From Mytilisepta virgata (lineage: Eukaryota; Mollusca; Bivalvia; Mytilida; Mytilidae), in assembly GCA_028015205.1 (NCBI GenBank), contig CM051521.1:121280614-121344613 (forward strand): a stretch of DNA of 64,000 nt, written 5' to 3'. The notes under the pieces were generated by a model. That model did not search any database. It worked only from the letters and a program-made list of their open reading frames with translations, and had not been told where the DNA came from. Positions 33,124 through 44,306 of this stretch are shown one piece after another. The translations under genes were made by a program, and so were the position numbers. Within the stretch, counting starts at the first letter, position 1. Each line of letters starts with the position of its first letter.

Positions 33124-35245
33124 CATCATCTATAGACCGGGAAAACACAATGCTGATGCCGATGGTTTATCACGTCTACCTGCCACCAACAGAAATGATA
33201 TACCAAAAGAGTCAGTAAAGGCGGTATGTAATACAGTCCAACCTGTTGCTTACATCGAATCCTTGACAGACCATCAACAAGTAATAGATGATATGTCAGA
33301 AATGCTTCAAGAACAGAAAATCGATATCCGAGAAGCACAGAGAAAAGATCCTATTGTCCGGTATTGGATTGAATGTGTCAATAATAGAAAACCTAGAAAA
33401 GAAGACTTGCCACCGTCTCCATACCATAATTTGCTGTACAGTAACTACGACAAACTTAGAGTAAAGAATGGTGTACTATACAGAAAAACAACTATCAATG
33501 ATGAGAATAAGGACCAATTAGTATTGCCAACATTCAAGGTCTCAACTGTACTAAGGTCGCTTCATAACAACATGGGCCACCAAGGTCGAGACAGAACTAC
33601 CTCTTTAGTTAAAGACCGATTTTTCTGGTATGGCATGACAAAGGACATAGAGCAGTGGATCCAGAAGTGTCCCAGATGTATCTGGCGTAAAACACCAACG
33701 AACGATAGAGCTCCACTGAACAGCATACGGACTACACAGCCAATGGAAATCGTATGCATGGACTTTCTGAAGTTGGAAGTTTCCAAAGGAGGATTCCAAT
33801 ACGTATTGGTGATCACTGATCACTTCACCCGATACGCACAAGCCATTCCTACGAAGAATACAACTGCAAGAACAACGGCAGAGGCATTTTTCAAGAACTT
33901 CGTGGTGCACTATGGACTTCCTCAAAGAATCCACTCAGATCAAGGTGCCAACTTCGAAAGTCGCCTTATCAAAGAGTTATGTGAGATCACTGGCATCCAG
34001 AAATCCAGAACCACGCCATACCACCCACAAGGGAATGGACAATGCGAGAGTTTTAACCGAACATTGATCAACATGCTTGGTACTCTCGAGAAAGATCAGA
34101 AACGAGACTGGAAATCCTACATCGGTCCCATTGTCCATGCTTACAACTCCACCAAACATGACAGTACAGGATACTCACCATTTCTTCTAATGTTTGGAAG
34201 AGAGGCACGACTGCCAGCTGATTTAGCGTTTGGACTAGAGAACCAGAAAGACCGGAAGACCACAACTAAGTACATTGAAGACCTGAAAGAAAAGTTAAGA
34301 AAATCGTACCAGCTAGCATCATTAGCTGCAGAAAAGACACAAGGAAAACAGAAAAGAACATACGACAAAAGAGTTAAAGGAGCCATACTGGACAAAGGTG
34401 ACAAAGTGCTTGTGAAGATCTTGGCACATGAAGGAACACACAAGCTTGAAGATAAATGGGAAGAAGAATCGTATAAAGTTTTGGACCAACCAAATACAGA
34501 AGTTCCAGTCTACGTTGTACAGAAAGAGAGTGGTCATGGTAGAAAAAGAACTCTACATCGCAACCTTCTTCTCCCAATTGGAAGCATCAACGAGGAACAA
34601 AATGAAGGGCCCACACCCCGTCCAAGACCAGTTCCTCCACCAAGAAGAAAGAAGACTGTAACACCAGAGATCGACGTTACGCCAGTTGAAACCCCAGCGG
34701 ACATTGACACAGAAGATGACGAAGAATCTTTGGTGTATGTTGTTACAGAGCAGCCTTACCAGAATACGCAACAAGATGTCATGACCCAAGGTGATGATGA
34801 ACCAGAACTTGTTGCCGAAGAGGCTATTGTTCCTGGTAACGCTGATGACGATCAGGGCCGCACCAAGGAGCAAGACTCTGAATCGAAGAAGGACGCTTCT
34901 ATATCCGATCAATCGGAAAGTTCAGAGCCACACAAAATACCAGATGCTGAAGCCAGTGGTATAGCAGAGGATGCTTCTCAACTTGAAGATGACGATGATA
35001 ATGCTGGTAAAGAGGATGAACAAAATACTGAACCACAGCCAAGACGATCCACCCGAGTCAAGACGTCCACAGCAACGACCAGATACAAAGACTTTGAAGT
35101 TCCACCCATCTCCAAATCTGCACAACCAGATTGGATGGTCCGTGTTGATTATTTGAGATCAGCAGCTACCTCTGGATTATTTGACAACTTAAATAAAGAT
35201 GTCTCCAGAGCCATGTTGAAGCTGATTACCAAATCAGATTATTAA
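33104..35245 (+). pseudogene. Gypsy integrase and acidic C-terminal tail
   Basis: It begins with the end of RNase H and the connection (FNFNIIYRPGKHNADADGLS). The zinc domain has HNNMGHQGRDRTTSLVKDRF and KCPRC (about 156-192). The core has aspartates in CMDFLKL (about 218) and HSDQGANFES (about 276), and the glutamate in QGNGQCESFNRT (about 312). A GPY-like region follows, then a long acidic, proline- and glutamate-rich tail (about 500-660) and RRSTRVKTST. No chromodomain is recognised. The frame itself is intact but out of frame with the RT part. Confidence 0.92.
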
Positions 35246-35363
35246 TTTTATATTTATTTCAAATTTTCGTTCATTTCCATTTGACGAGGACATTTTTTTC
35301 CTCACACGGGGGAAAATATTGTAGTCTGATGTCGTGGAAGACATTCTCGCAGCAGGGGGAGAA
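35246..35363 (+). other. Gypsy 3-prime non-coding part and polypurine tract
   Basis: GGGGGAAAATATTG (near 35,309) and AGCAGGGGGAGAA (35,351-35,363) are purine-rich. The second touches the 3-prime LTR and is the expected plus-strand primer. Confidence 0.75.
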
Positions 35364-36759
35364 TGTGGCAGTATGGATTTTCTACATATTTATTAAAATA
35401 CATTTTATTATTTTATTTCAGTCTTTGCATGATTAAACAGTCGTACACATTAATTTATATTTCATTACTTCATTTATTTAACGTTTGTGTGTATTTTTTC
35501 TTATCAGCCATCCTTGATTTAATTTCGTAACGGTTTCTATCTATTCAACTCATTAAGTAATTTAATTGTCACACCTGTAAGTTTACCTTTTGTGGTCTAT
35601 TCTTATTGGTCAGAAAGAGGGACTATAGTTTTGATACCGACAAGATGGGTGACATTTTTGTCTGTAATGAAGTTTAATTCAGTTTAGTAGTTTCATTTTT
35701 GAGAAACCAGTTAGTCAGTTTCATAGCCATTTTGCCGGTTTTTGGCATTTAGTATACAGATGGAACGTTTGTGCTCATAGTGCATCTGGAACATCAGATT
35801 CTGTATTAATGGTAAGGGAACATACATTTTCTTTGTGTCGTATGAGAGACGGATGCATTGACTGCAAAGCTATTTTCTGCCCTTTTAGTAAGTATGCCCT
35901 TGGTCCGATGTTTATGTTAGGGGTACGATAGTTATTTATGAATCTGAGAATATTTGATTTGAAAGCGTAGTTTGAATGTAGAAAGGGAGATGTTCGAATG
36001 GGTTTGAGAGTAGCCTTGACCTTTGTTATAAATCTACATGTATGACATCACATGACCTTTGCGTCGTTATTTTCATATATGAGTATCAATTTCATCTTAG
36101 AATCACTTTTTTTATAATAAGCCGAAAATATGAATATGAATATTGTATGCTTATTAAGGAATTCATATTTTCTTAGACCTTAGTGTTTATTATTGTATAT
36201 TATTTGCAGGACCCATCGTTATCCTGTGGTTTGAGAAATGAGACCATATTGCATACTGGTTAGATTACTGTTGATTTGATATTGTATATAACCCGGTCCC
36301 ATTGATTGGTAAGGGTCCTATTTATTGTATTACTTATGTATTGATTGTTTATTTTACAATATCTTCTGTATTTTTTCCAGTTGATATACTTTATTGTAAT
36401 TAGAATGCATTCAGAATTATGCATTTTGCCTTTTGTATAAGAAAAGGATGTAAATGGATTCATACATTCATTTAATAGGATAGATTTATTTAATAGTGTA
36501 TTCATTATTGAACCCGTTATTAATTGTACTAATTTGATATGATTTATCGGATACATGTACATTTTGTAACAGTTTATCATAATCGTTTCCTATATATATA
36601 CTTATAATTTGAGCTGTGATAGAAAATAATTTACTTAATATAATATGTATTGTTATTTCAGGGTTATTTTATATAGTTTATTATGTTATCCTGAATAAAC
36701 TGAAGCAGAATGAACCCTAGCGTTATAGTCATATATGGCCAGAAATTAAGACTGCTTCA
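35364..36759 (+). repeat. Gypsy 3-prime LTR
   Basis: TGTGGCAGTATGG to ACTGCTTCA, 1,396 bp. TGAA follows. Small differences from the 5-prime copy include a 12-nt insertion near 36,456 and isolated base changes. Confidence 0.93.
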
Positions 36760-37019
36760 TGAACAAGAGCTTTGGGGAATTCTACAAAAACATGAATGTC
36801 TGCAAGGGGTGTAGAAGGATTGACAACGAGTGGACAAGACTTAATAGAGAGCTCATCAGAAAAGTGAAATCTGAACTGCAACTATCTCGAAACGTATACT
36901 TTGCCAAACGTTTGTGTATGAATCAACAAGCCGTTGAGGAACCTCTAGCTAATATAAGCACTTGCAGGACGACCGGAGCTCATTCTACTATTGAATCCCA
37001 GGAAAGAAAGACGTCTTAA
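36760..37019 (+). pseudogene. ORF A, right arm, C-terminal half (after Gypsy)
   Basis: It resumes at NKSFGEFYKNM and carries the second cysteine pair (CKGC), the charged helix and the tail. It reads through HSTIESQERKTS and stops with TAA at 37,017-37,019. The left-arm copy stops at HSTI. Three other residue changes are visible (S to N, Q to L, E to V in the helix). It is disrupted by the 17-kb Gypsy insertion. Confidence 0.8.
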
Positions 37020-37412
37020 ATGTATACCTGTGACATATGTGGATATCAGTCCAAGCGAAACTTCAACCTAGTGCAACACAAAAAGAATGCACACGGTATG
37101 GAAGAGGATTCAACAGACTATAGTGATTCAGTCTCAGACACCACCACAGAAGCCGATAACGAGGAATCGGAACAAAGCAGTGACCATGAATCCAACGAAG
37201 ACTCCGAAGAGCAATGCGAACAGTCTCCATGGGAAGTCATTTTGAAGTCATTTCAAGTACATCAATCGGAATACTCACAGAAAGTAAACGAACTAGTCGA
37301 AGCCGGCATGGAAGAAAACGAGGCACGCTTGGCAGCAAATAGAGACATGTTTGACACATACAGAGACGAAATACGATTACCTCGGACTGTCTGTCCTGGC
37401 ATCAAGACATGA
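37020..37412 (+). CDS. ORF B, C2H2 zinc finger protein (right arm)
   Basis: The 130-residue copy of the left-arm protein keeps an unchanged zinc finger (CDICGYQSK...H...H). Its ATG touches the ORF A stop (TAAATG). Near the end, ATACGATTACC replaces ATACGAAAGCATTACC, so the tail reads LPRTVCPGIKT and ends at 37,412. With ORF A cut by Gypsy, this copy depends on a new promoter; the upstream Gypsy 3-prime LTR is in the same direction and could supply one. Confidence 0.6.
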   Translation: MYTCDICGYQSKRNFNLVQHKKNAHGMEEDSTDYSDSVSDTTTEADNEESEQSSDHESNEDSEEQCEQSPWEVILKSFQVHQSEYSQKVNELVEAGMEENEARLAANRDMFDTYRDEIRLPRTVCPGIKT

Positions 37413-37588
37413 ATAAAGACCCCGTACATAGAAAGATCAAGAAAACGGCTAAACGCCTGAGAGAAGAGGAAGACTACGAATCAAAAGAATCATTGGAATA
37501 TGCCGTAGAAAAACGAAAATATCTGCTTAACCGTGTATTGAACGACTACGACCCACCACCAGTTGAAGACAGCAATGACTCTATGTGA
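37365..37588 (+). CDS. ORF C-like charged segment (right arm)
   Basis: This is open in a frame shifted from ORF B. It reads DCLSWHQDMNKDPVHRKIKK, then the E-rich stretch and the acidic tail to TGA at 37,586-37,588. It lacks a clear start codon. It is likely the C terminus of the ORF B protein, displaced by a frameshift. Confidence 0.35.
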
Positions 37589-37830
37589 CGGAGGAATTGG
37601 AACATATTACAAAAAAAACAGAAAAAATATATATATAAAAAAATTCAAAATTAAAAAAAAAAGAAAGGAGGGTAATGCAGCCTATATATGTTTAAACATA
37701 TATATAGCCAGTCACAAGCCTGGACAAATGCAGAGTGGCCTTAATAAATTGAGGAGGATTGATGCAGCCTATCTTATGATAGCCAGTCACAAGCCTGGAT
37801 AAATGCAGAGTGGCCGTTCAAATGACCTGA
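37589..37830 (-). other. Right-arm spacer: poly-A stretch, palindrome and duplicated phrase
   Basis: An A-rich stretch at 37,608-37,665 is followed by the inverse of the left-arm palindrome around GTTTAAAC and two copies of ATAGCCAGTCACAAGCCTGG. Not coding. Confidence 0.7.
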
Positions 37831-37899
37831 ATGTAAGGGTGCTCTCGCACAGATCCAATCTTTGAATAACGACAATCGACCACCACTAGCAGCAGAAGC

Positions 37900-40560
37900 C
37901 CCAAAACTGAGATGAGCACGCGAGTAAGGTCCTGAGTAGAGATGAGCCGCAAAGAGCAAGAGAATAGCAGCGATGACGAACATCAACAAGTAGCAGGAGC
38001 GAAATGAGCACGCGAGTAAGGTCCTGAGTAGCGATGAGCAGCAAAGAGCAAGAGAATACCAGCGATGACGAACAGCAACAAACAGCAGGAGCGAAATGAG
38101 CACCCGAGTAAGGTCCTGAGTAGAGATGAACAGCAAAGAGCAAGAAAAGATAAGCGATGACGAACAGCAACAAGCAACAGGAGCGAAATGAGCACGCGAG
38201 TAAGGTCCTGAGTAGCGATGAGCGGCAAAGAGCAAGAGAAGATAAGCGATGACGAACAGCAACAAACAGCAGGAGCGAAATGAGCACGCGAGTAAGGTCC
38301 TGAGTAGCGATGAGCAGCAAAGAGCAAGAGATGAGCAGCAATGCGCAGCACGGAGCAAGAGATGAGCAGCGATGAGCAAGAGAAGAGCAGTGGTGAGCAG
38401 CGATGAGCAAGAGATGAGCAGCAATGAGCAGCGATGAGCAAGAGATGAGCAGCAATGAGCAGCGATAAGCAACAATGAGCAGCGATGTGCAATGAAATGG
38501 ACCGCCGTTGCTAAGGCAGTTGCTAAGGACACCCCTCCATTGATCTATTGGTGACAGCATCACTTGGAGGTAGGGGGACATAATCCAATCCTACCGTTGG
38601 TCCTCACAGAAAACATCACCCACAGATGAAAAGAGCGGGATAAGGGGAGATAATCCAATAGTGTACTTCGTATACTCTCGGACCTCGACATAACAGTGAG
38701 AGTATCAGACCCTAGAGACCGATGAAAGATCCAGAGACGACCGAGAAGTGCGGGAAAAGGGTGGATCAAGAGATGAACAGCGATGACGAACAGTGACAAG
38801 CAGCAGGAGCGAAATGAGCACGCTAGTAAGGTCCTGAGTAGCGATGAGCAGCAAAGAGCAAGAGATGAGCAACAATGAGCAGCGATGAGCAAGAGATGAA
38901 CAGCGATGAGCAGCGATGAGCAAGAAATGAGCAGCAATGAGCAGTGATGAGCTAGAGATGAGCAGCAATGAGCAGTGATGAGCAGCGATGAGCAAGAGAA
39001 GAGCAGCGATGAGCAGCACGGAGCAAGAGAAGAGCAGAGAGGAGCGGGATGGAGCAAGAGAAGAGAAACGAAGTGCATCATAGAAATGGACCGCCGTTGC
39101 TAAGGCAGTTGCTAAGGACACCCCTCCATTGATCTATTGGTGACAGCATCACTTGCAGGTAAGGGGGCATAATCCAATCCTACCTTTGGTCCTCACAGAA
39201 AACATCACCACAGATGAAAAGAGCGGGATAAGGGGAGATAATCCAATAGTGTACTTCGTATACTCTCGGACTTCGACATAACAGTGAGAGTATCAGACCC
39301 TAGAGACCGATGAAAGATCCAGAGACGACCGAGAAGTGCGGGAAAAGGGTGGATCAAGAGATGAACAGCGATGACGAACAGTGACAAGCAGCAGGAGTGA
39401 AATGAGCACGCGAGTAAGGTCCTGAGTAGCGATGAGCAGCACGGAGCAAGAGATGAGCAGCAATGAACAGCGATGAGCAAGAGAAGAGCAGAAATGAGCA
39501 GCGATGAGCAAGAGAAGAGCAGAAATGAGCAGCGATGAGCAAGAGATGAGCAGCGATGAGCAAGAGATGAGCAGCAATGAGCAGTGATGAGCAAGAGATG
39601 AGCAGCAATGAGCAGTGATGAGCAAGAGAAGAGCAGCGATGAGCAGCACGGAGCAAGAGAAGAGCAGCGAGGAGCGGGATGGAGCAAGAGAAGAGAAACG
39701 AAGTGCATCATAGAAATGGACCGCCGTTGCTAAGGCGGTTGCTAAGGACACCCCTCCATTGGTGACAGCATCACTTGCAGGTAAGGTGGCATAATCCAAT
39801 CCTACCTTTGGTGCTCACAGAAAACATCACCCGCAGATGAAAAGAGCGGGATAAGGGGAGATAATCCAATAGGGTACTTCGTATACTCTCGGACTTCGAC
39901 ATAACAGTGAGAGTATCAGACCCTAGAGACCGATGAAAGATCCAGAGACGACCGAGAAGTGCGGGAAAAGGGTGGATCAAGAGATGAACAGCGATGACGA
40001 ACAGTGACAAGCAGCAGGAGCGAAATGAGCACGCGAGTAAGGTCCTGAGTAGCGATGAGCAGCACGGAGCAAGAGATGAGCAGCAATGAGCAGCGATGAG
40101 CAAGAGAAGAGCAGCAATGAGCAGCGATGAGCAAGAGAAGAGCAGCAATGAGCAGCGATGAGCAAGAGATGAGCAGCGATGAGCAAGAGATGAGCAGCAA
40201 TGAGCAGTGATGAGCAAGAGATGAGCAGCAATGAGCAGTGATGAGCAGCGATGAGCAAGAGATGAGCAAGAGATGAGCAACAATGAGCAGCGATGAGCAA
40301 GAGAAGAGCAGCAATGAGCAGCGATGAGCAAGAGAAGAGCAGTGATGAGCAGCGATGAGCAAGAGAAGAGCAACGATGAGCAGCACTGAGCAAGAGATGA
40401 GCAGCAATGAGCAGCGATGAGCAAGAAATGAACAGCAATGAGCAGTGATGAGCAGCGATGAGCAAGAGAAGAGCAGCGATGAGCAGCACGGAGCAAGAGA
40501 AACGAAGAGCATCATAGAAATGGACCGCCGTTCTAAGAACACTCCTCCATTGATCTAATG
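37900..40560. repeat. GCTCAT higher-order tandem array, right arm
   Basis: This is the reverse complement of the left-arm array. ATGAGCAGCGATGAGCAAGA runs alternate with the 290-bp block (near 38,480-38,780, 39,085-39,360, 39,715-39,980 and 40,520-40,760). It has fewer or shorter higher-order units than the left arm. Long minus-strand frames here are repeat translations. Confidence 0.92.
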
Positions 40561-40789
40561 GTGACAGCATCACGTGGAGGTAAGGGGACATAATCCAATC
40601 CTACCTTTGGTCCTCACAGAAAACATCACCCCCAGATGAAAAGAGCGGGATAAGGGGAGATAATCCAAACGTATACTCTCGGACTTCGACATAACAGTGA
40701 GGGTATCAGACCGATGAAAGATCCAGAGACGATCGAGAAGTGCGGGAAAAGGGGGATAATTCAATCTAGTCAAGCATGGCACATCCTGG

Positions 40790-41110
40790 CACGTGACTTG
40801 CGTCACTTCCGTAAACAAATCATGTGAAATTCCATCACTTCCGGTTGCGCATGTGCGCAAATCACTTCCGGGTACTGCCGGTTCCGGTCACGCATGCGCT
40901 GACGACATATCCGGGTCCTAGCACGTGACTTACGTCACTTCCGGCAACAAATGGCGCGAAAAACCACTACTTCCGGTTGCGCATGCGCGCAAACCACTTC
41001 CGGGTACTTCCGGTTCCGGTCACGTGACTTCCGGTTCCGGTTACGCTACTCCTGTGACGTCATTTCCGGTTGACGTTACTTCCGGCACCTCCTCCTCAAA
41101 TACGACTTTG
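40790..41110. promoter_or_regulatory. Dense ETS / CRE / E-box / NRF1-like motif cluster, right terminus
   Basis: This is the reverse complement of 7240-7530: repeated ACTTCCGG, CACGTG, TGACGTCA-like and GCGCATGCGC sites in the same order. There are small differences (for example GCTGACGACA against CGTCTGCGCA spacing). Confidence 0.6.
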
Positions 41111-41129
41111 CCTGTGCCCATATACTGCT

Positions 41130-41215
41130 TATTTGTTTGTCACTCCTGTTACGCAGATTGCTGCGTCTGAGTGTTATCTAATCAATAAAAGAAAGAAAGA
41201 AAGAAAGAAGATTGG
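41130..41215 (+). mobile_element. 3-prime end of the split LINE with (AAAG)n tail
   Basis: TATTTG (41,130-41,135) repeats the sequence before the palindrome. GTTTGTCACTCCTGTTACGC, AATCAATAAAAG and a GAAAGAAAGAAAG tail follow. A short simple-repeat tail is typical of LINE 3-prime ends. Confidence 0.7.
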
Positions 41216-41689
41216 AATAACCCCGGGGAATAACATCATTTCAATACAAAATCGTAAAATATACTAAATTTAAGCATCGTATGTCCAATTTAAAATTTAA
41301 ATGGTTGCTAGGAACCAAATTACAATGTTGATTTTGAATTGTATCGTAAATGTCTCATTTCTAATTCTTAGATTTTTTTTAACAAAACTTAGCAGCAATT
41401 GTCGTTTCATAACCAATATCAATCCCGTATTTTAAAATCTGAAAGGTCTACAGGACGAGAAAAAAAAATACAAAGCAAAACATTTAAAAAAATAACAAAT
41501 ACAAAAAAACCAACAACATCTCCCAGTGTTATTGCACGAGCATACGCGTACACACACACTTTCATACCGGAAAGGCATGTCTGGTATATGTATATATTCA
41601 GGTATTTTGAATATTTATTAAAATCTGAAGATGTTCTCTTATCTGAGGCCCACAAGGTCTCTATAACATTAAAAACATTGAACAAAAAT
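41216..41689. other. Non-coding spacer
   Basis: AT-rich sequence with an A-rich part (41,455-41,510). Frames here have no recognisable domain. Confidence 0.5.
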
Positions 41690-41870
41690 AGGAGTATTGC
41701 TAAAGTATGAAACCAAATCAAAACGAAACGCAACACAATGAAAAAGATCGAAACGAAACGAAATAGAGCAAAACGAAACGCAACGCAACGAAATAGAACA
41801 AAACGATACGCAACGCAACGAAATACGCGAAGTCGATGTCGTCAGACGAGGATACAAAAATAGAACGAAA
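41690..41870. repeat. CGAAACGCAACG minisatellite, copy 1
   Basis: Variants of AACGAAACGCAACGCAACGA with spacers AAATAGAACA, period about 27 bp, are followed by GTCGATGTCGTCAGACGAGG. The inverse of the whole block, with that same flank, is at 44,985-45,175. Confidence 0.8.
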
Positions 41871-41977
41871 CGAAACACAGTCGGTCCGACGGTACCTTGC
41901 GACATCTTTCGTTTGTTTGTGGCAGTGTTGATTTCGTTATCTTTCACATTTTCAAACATCTATAAACGTATTCTAAC

Positions 41978-42990
41978 TTTTTATACGACCGCCAAAATCT
42001 GTGGTCGTATTATGGTACGAGCCTGTCGTCGTCGTCGTCGTACGTAGGCGTCGGCCTCCATAGACAGTTAGGTTTCCGCTCATTTACTTATGTTACTGAA
42101 TGTATTCTTATATATTTTACCACAGTGGTCCCCCATATGAAATACAGGTTAGGATTGATTTTGGGAAAACTGCCCTTCCCATTTTTGGGGGGGATCATTA
42201 AGGTTTTTTTGATAATTTTGGTGTAACTTTTTTTTATTATTTTTGGTTTATAATGTTCCTTGAAAAAAATAGAAGTGTAAAAAGTGCAAGTTCTGTTTTT
42301 TCACCATCTCTTACCATGTTAGAGATATAAGGGGCCATAAAGGACACACCTTAATTTTCGAAACTCTTTTATTTCTTATCCGATTTCGATGATTTTTTTA
42401 ATGTTTCTCCATAAGAAATACAATAAAAGTCACTCAGGGCATTTTTGTGTTACTTTTGTCGTTGCATAAATAAAAGGTGTTAAAGGGGGCAAAATGAGCC
42501 TTTTTACAGGATGCCTAAACTATTTATTTTTCATCCAATTTTAATTGTGATTTTTTCTTTTAATTCATCTTGATGAGTGTTTCCAATGGTATTTCACAGA
42601 TTTTTTCTCTCTCTATAGTTTTTGAGATATAAGGGATTAAAAGGGCCAAAAAAAGCAATGTATGCCTTGATATGTTATTTCTTTTAATTTTTCACCCAAT
42701 TTCAATGGGGATTTTTTTTCTTTTAATTCACCTTGGTGAATGCTTTCATTAGTTTGTAAACAATTTTTTTGAGATACAAGAGTCCAAAATTAGCAGTTTT
42801 TGGAGAAAACATAAAATTTTTACTTTTCAGCCAATTTCAATAGAGATTTTTGTTCTTTTGATTAATCTTGATGAGTACTTTCAGTAGTATGTCAAAACAA
42901 ATTACCATCTTTTACATTATTGAGATACAGGGTGTTAAAGATGCTAAAAAATCATGTTGTGGTCGCATCATGCTGCACTTAGCAAAGCCC
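41978..42990. mobile_element. Interspersed repeat of the GACCGC family with internal copies
   Basis: It opens TATACGACCGCCAAAATCTG, then TGGTCGTATTATGGTACGAG, and closes near TTGTGGTCGCATCATGCTGC. Three to four internal copies of about 190 bp share TTTCACCCAATTTCAAT-like, TTTTCTTTTAATTCA-like and GAGATATAAGGG phrases. No coding sequence. It looks like a non-autonomous element; the class is unknown. Confidence 0.55.
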
Positions 42991-44306
42991 TTTATTTATC
43001 AGACCAGAGGAATCATTTTAGCAATATTCTGAACAGTCTGGGAACCTCGAGTCCTTCATTCCTACTTCTCATGTTTATTTCATTTGATTTATCCTTCAAT
43101 ATACTACTATTTTCAATGAAGACGAATCATTCGCAAGACACATTGTCTATATATTGTATATATTTTTTAAGTCTCAAGCAGCTGACGCCATTGTGATAGT
43201 GTAAAAAATGGACATAATTTTCGTTAACATAATATATCAATTAAGTGAAAACTGTTATAATTCTGGATTGATAATTAATGAACTAACTCAGTAAAATTAT
43301 ATTTTGATTTAAGTTTAATCATGTCTTATCTTGCGAGGCCACGGCACGTGTAAACATGACACATGCCACCAGTTCACGCTTGTTCGTATTAAATTATAAA
43401 CTGTTATAAAAAGTGAACGTGTTCTGAGGAAAGACAGTCGGAAACCGGCATCTAAATACGGAACCCGTTATAGATACATTTTTGGACATTTCGTATATTA
43501 TTTTATACTGTTGAATTTATTGGACTTGTTATATTTGTGAAATTTATTATTATTTTTTTTAGTTAATACAGCAATTTATCTTTCAACTTGACTTTTATTT
43601 TTGAGTTGGTTCCCCAGCGTAGTGCCGAAGAAAAATCTCACTACGAAACCATGATAAATATACAAATTAGCAAAATACAGCTCATTTTACTATATGACTT
43701 ACCGATACTTTCGTAAAGCTCGGTGTTTCTCTCTTGGTATTCCGACTTCTTGAAACCCTAAAATGAGACCGCAAATGTTGGTGGCGTAAACCAACCAACC
43801 GCAGTCACTTCAAAGTTCCACACGTCATTGTTGGATTCAACTAGGCCTCAGCCAAAATATTAATTGAACATATTAGAATTAAGTGTATCTTAGTCTATGT
43901 CTTAATAGATCTGGTTCACGATAATTTAGTCCTTTTGCAAGGACATTACGAAAAGAGCCATTTTCCAAAATGCCGGTCAGAAAGCTCGAGCGATCTCAAG
44001 TTTAAGTTCAAGTAAATTTTATTTATTTAAAGTCGGTACACATTAATACATAACAATATAAGTTATAAAGAACTTTTTAAATCGACATTACATAAAAAAA
44101 CATGTATAAAATATACAAACAAATCTTGCAACAATTACAAGCAAAACGCAATATTAGAAACACAGCATATTATCGATCAACAAGGTAGAGCCCACTGCCG
44201 AGCGAGCTAGTTCTCGATCCCGTGATCGGGTTGATCTGAGCAGCAGCGTAAACCCCGCTTAACACTAAGATAAAATGATAAGGATATGATGACATGAAAT
44301 GTTTTT
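42991..44306. other. Non-coding stretch
   Basis: I see no gene. The part near 43,985-44,280 (AAGTTCAAGTAAATTTTATTTATTTAAAG and later GAGCTAGTTCTCGATCCCGTG) resembles an old retroposon 3-prime region, but nothing certain can be said. Confidence 0.4.

Larger units (their letters stand above)
19667..36759 (+). mobile_element. Gypsy-type LTR retrotransposon with an 8.8-kb leader
   Basis: LTRs are 19,667-21,049 (1,383 bp) and 35,364-36,759 (1,396 bp), both TG...CA. Target duplication TGAA lies at 19,663-19,666 and 36,760-36,763. The total is 17.1 kb. Gag starts only at 29,884, so 8.8 kb lie between the 5-prime LTR and gag, unusually long for Gypsy elements. The leader is largely filled by a Helitron-like repeat element. 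Order of domains: Gag, CCHC, protease, RT, RNase H, integrase. Coding is broken by one stop and one frameshift. Confidence 0.94.
7193..41129. mobile_element. Giant palindromic transposable element (about 11 kb before nested insertions)
   Basis: Seen directly: the sequence from 7193 to 13,015 reappears in reverse complement from 13,032 to 41,129, once the BEL element (13,128-18,915) and the Gypsy element (19,667-36,759) are set aside. Only 16 nt at the centre are unpaired. The ends are AGTAGTATATGGGC and its inverse with one change, and a 6-bp duplication TATTTG flanks it. The left arm is 5.82 kb; the right arm is about 5.2 kb net. Both arms carry the same ORF cassette, GCTCAT array, telomere-like repeats and motif-rich terminus. 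Six-bp duplications and long inverted repeats starting with AG are known from Polinton/Maverick elements. I see no DNA polymerase, integrase, protease or capsid gene here, so that link is only a hypothesis. It could be an arms-only derivative mobilised in trans, or an unrelated foldback transposon. Confidence 0.85.
13032..41129 (-). repeat. Right arm of the giant palindrome, split by two retrotransposons
   Basis: The arm survives as three pieces: 13,032-13,127, 18,921-19,666 and 36,764-41,129. Joined, they give about 5.2 kb that is the reverse complement of the left arm. The BEL element separates the first two pieces, and the Gypsy element separates the last two in the middle of ORF A. The outer end ACTGCT at 41,124-41,129 is followed by TATTTG. 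Confidence 0.9.

Noticed and set aside
7193..41129. Calling the palindrome a Polinton/Maverick outright
   Set aside because: Only the duplication length, AG ends and long inverted repeats agree. No polymerase B, integrase, protease, ATPase or capsid gene is recognisable.
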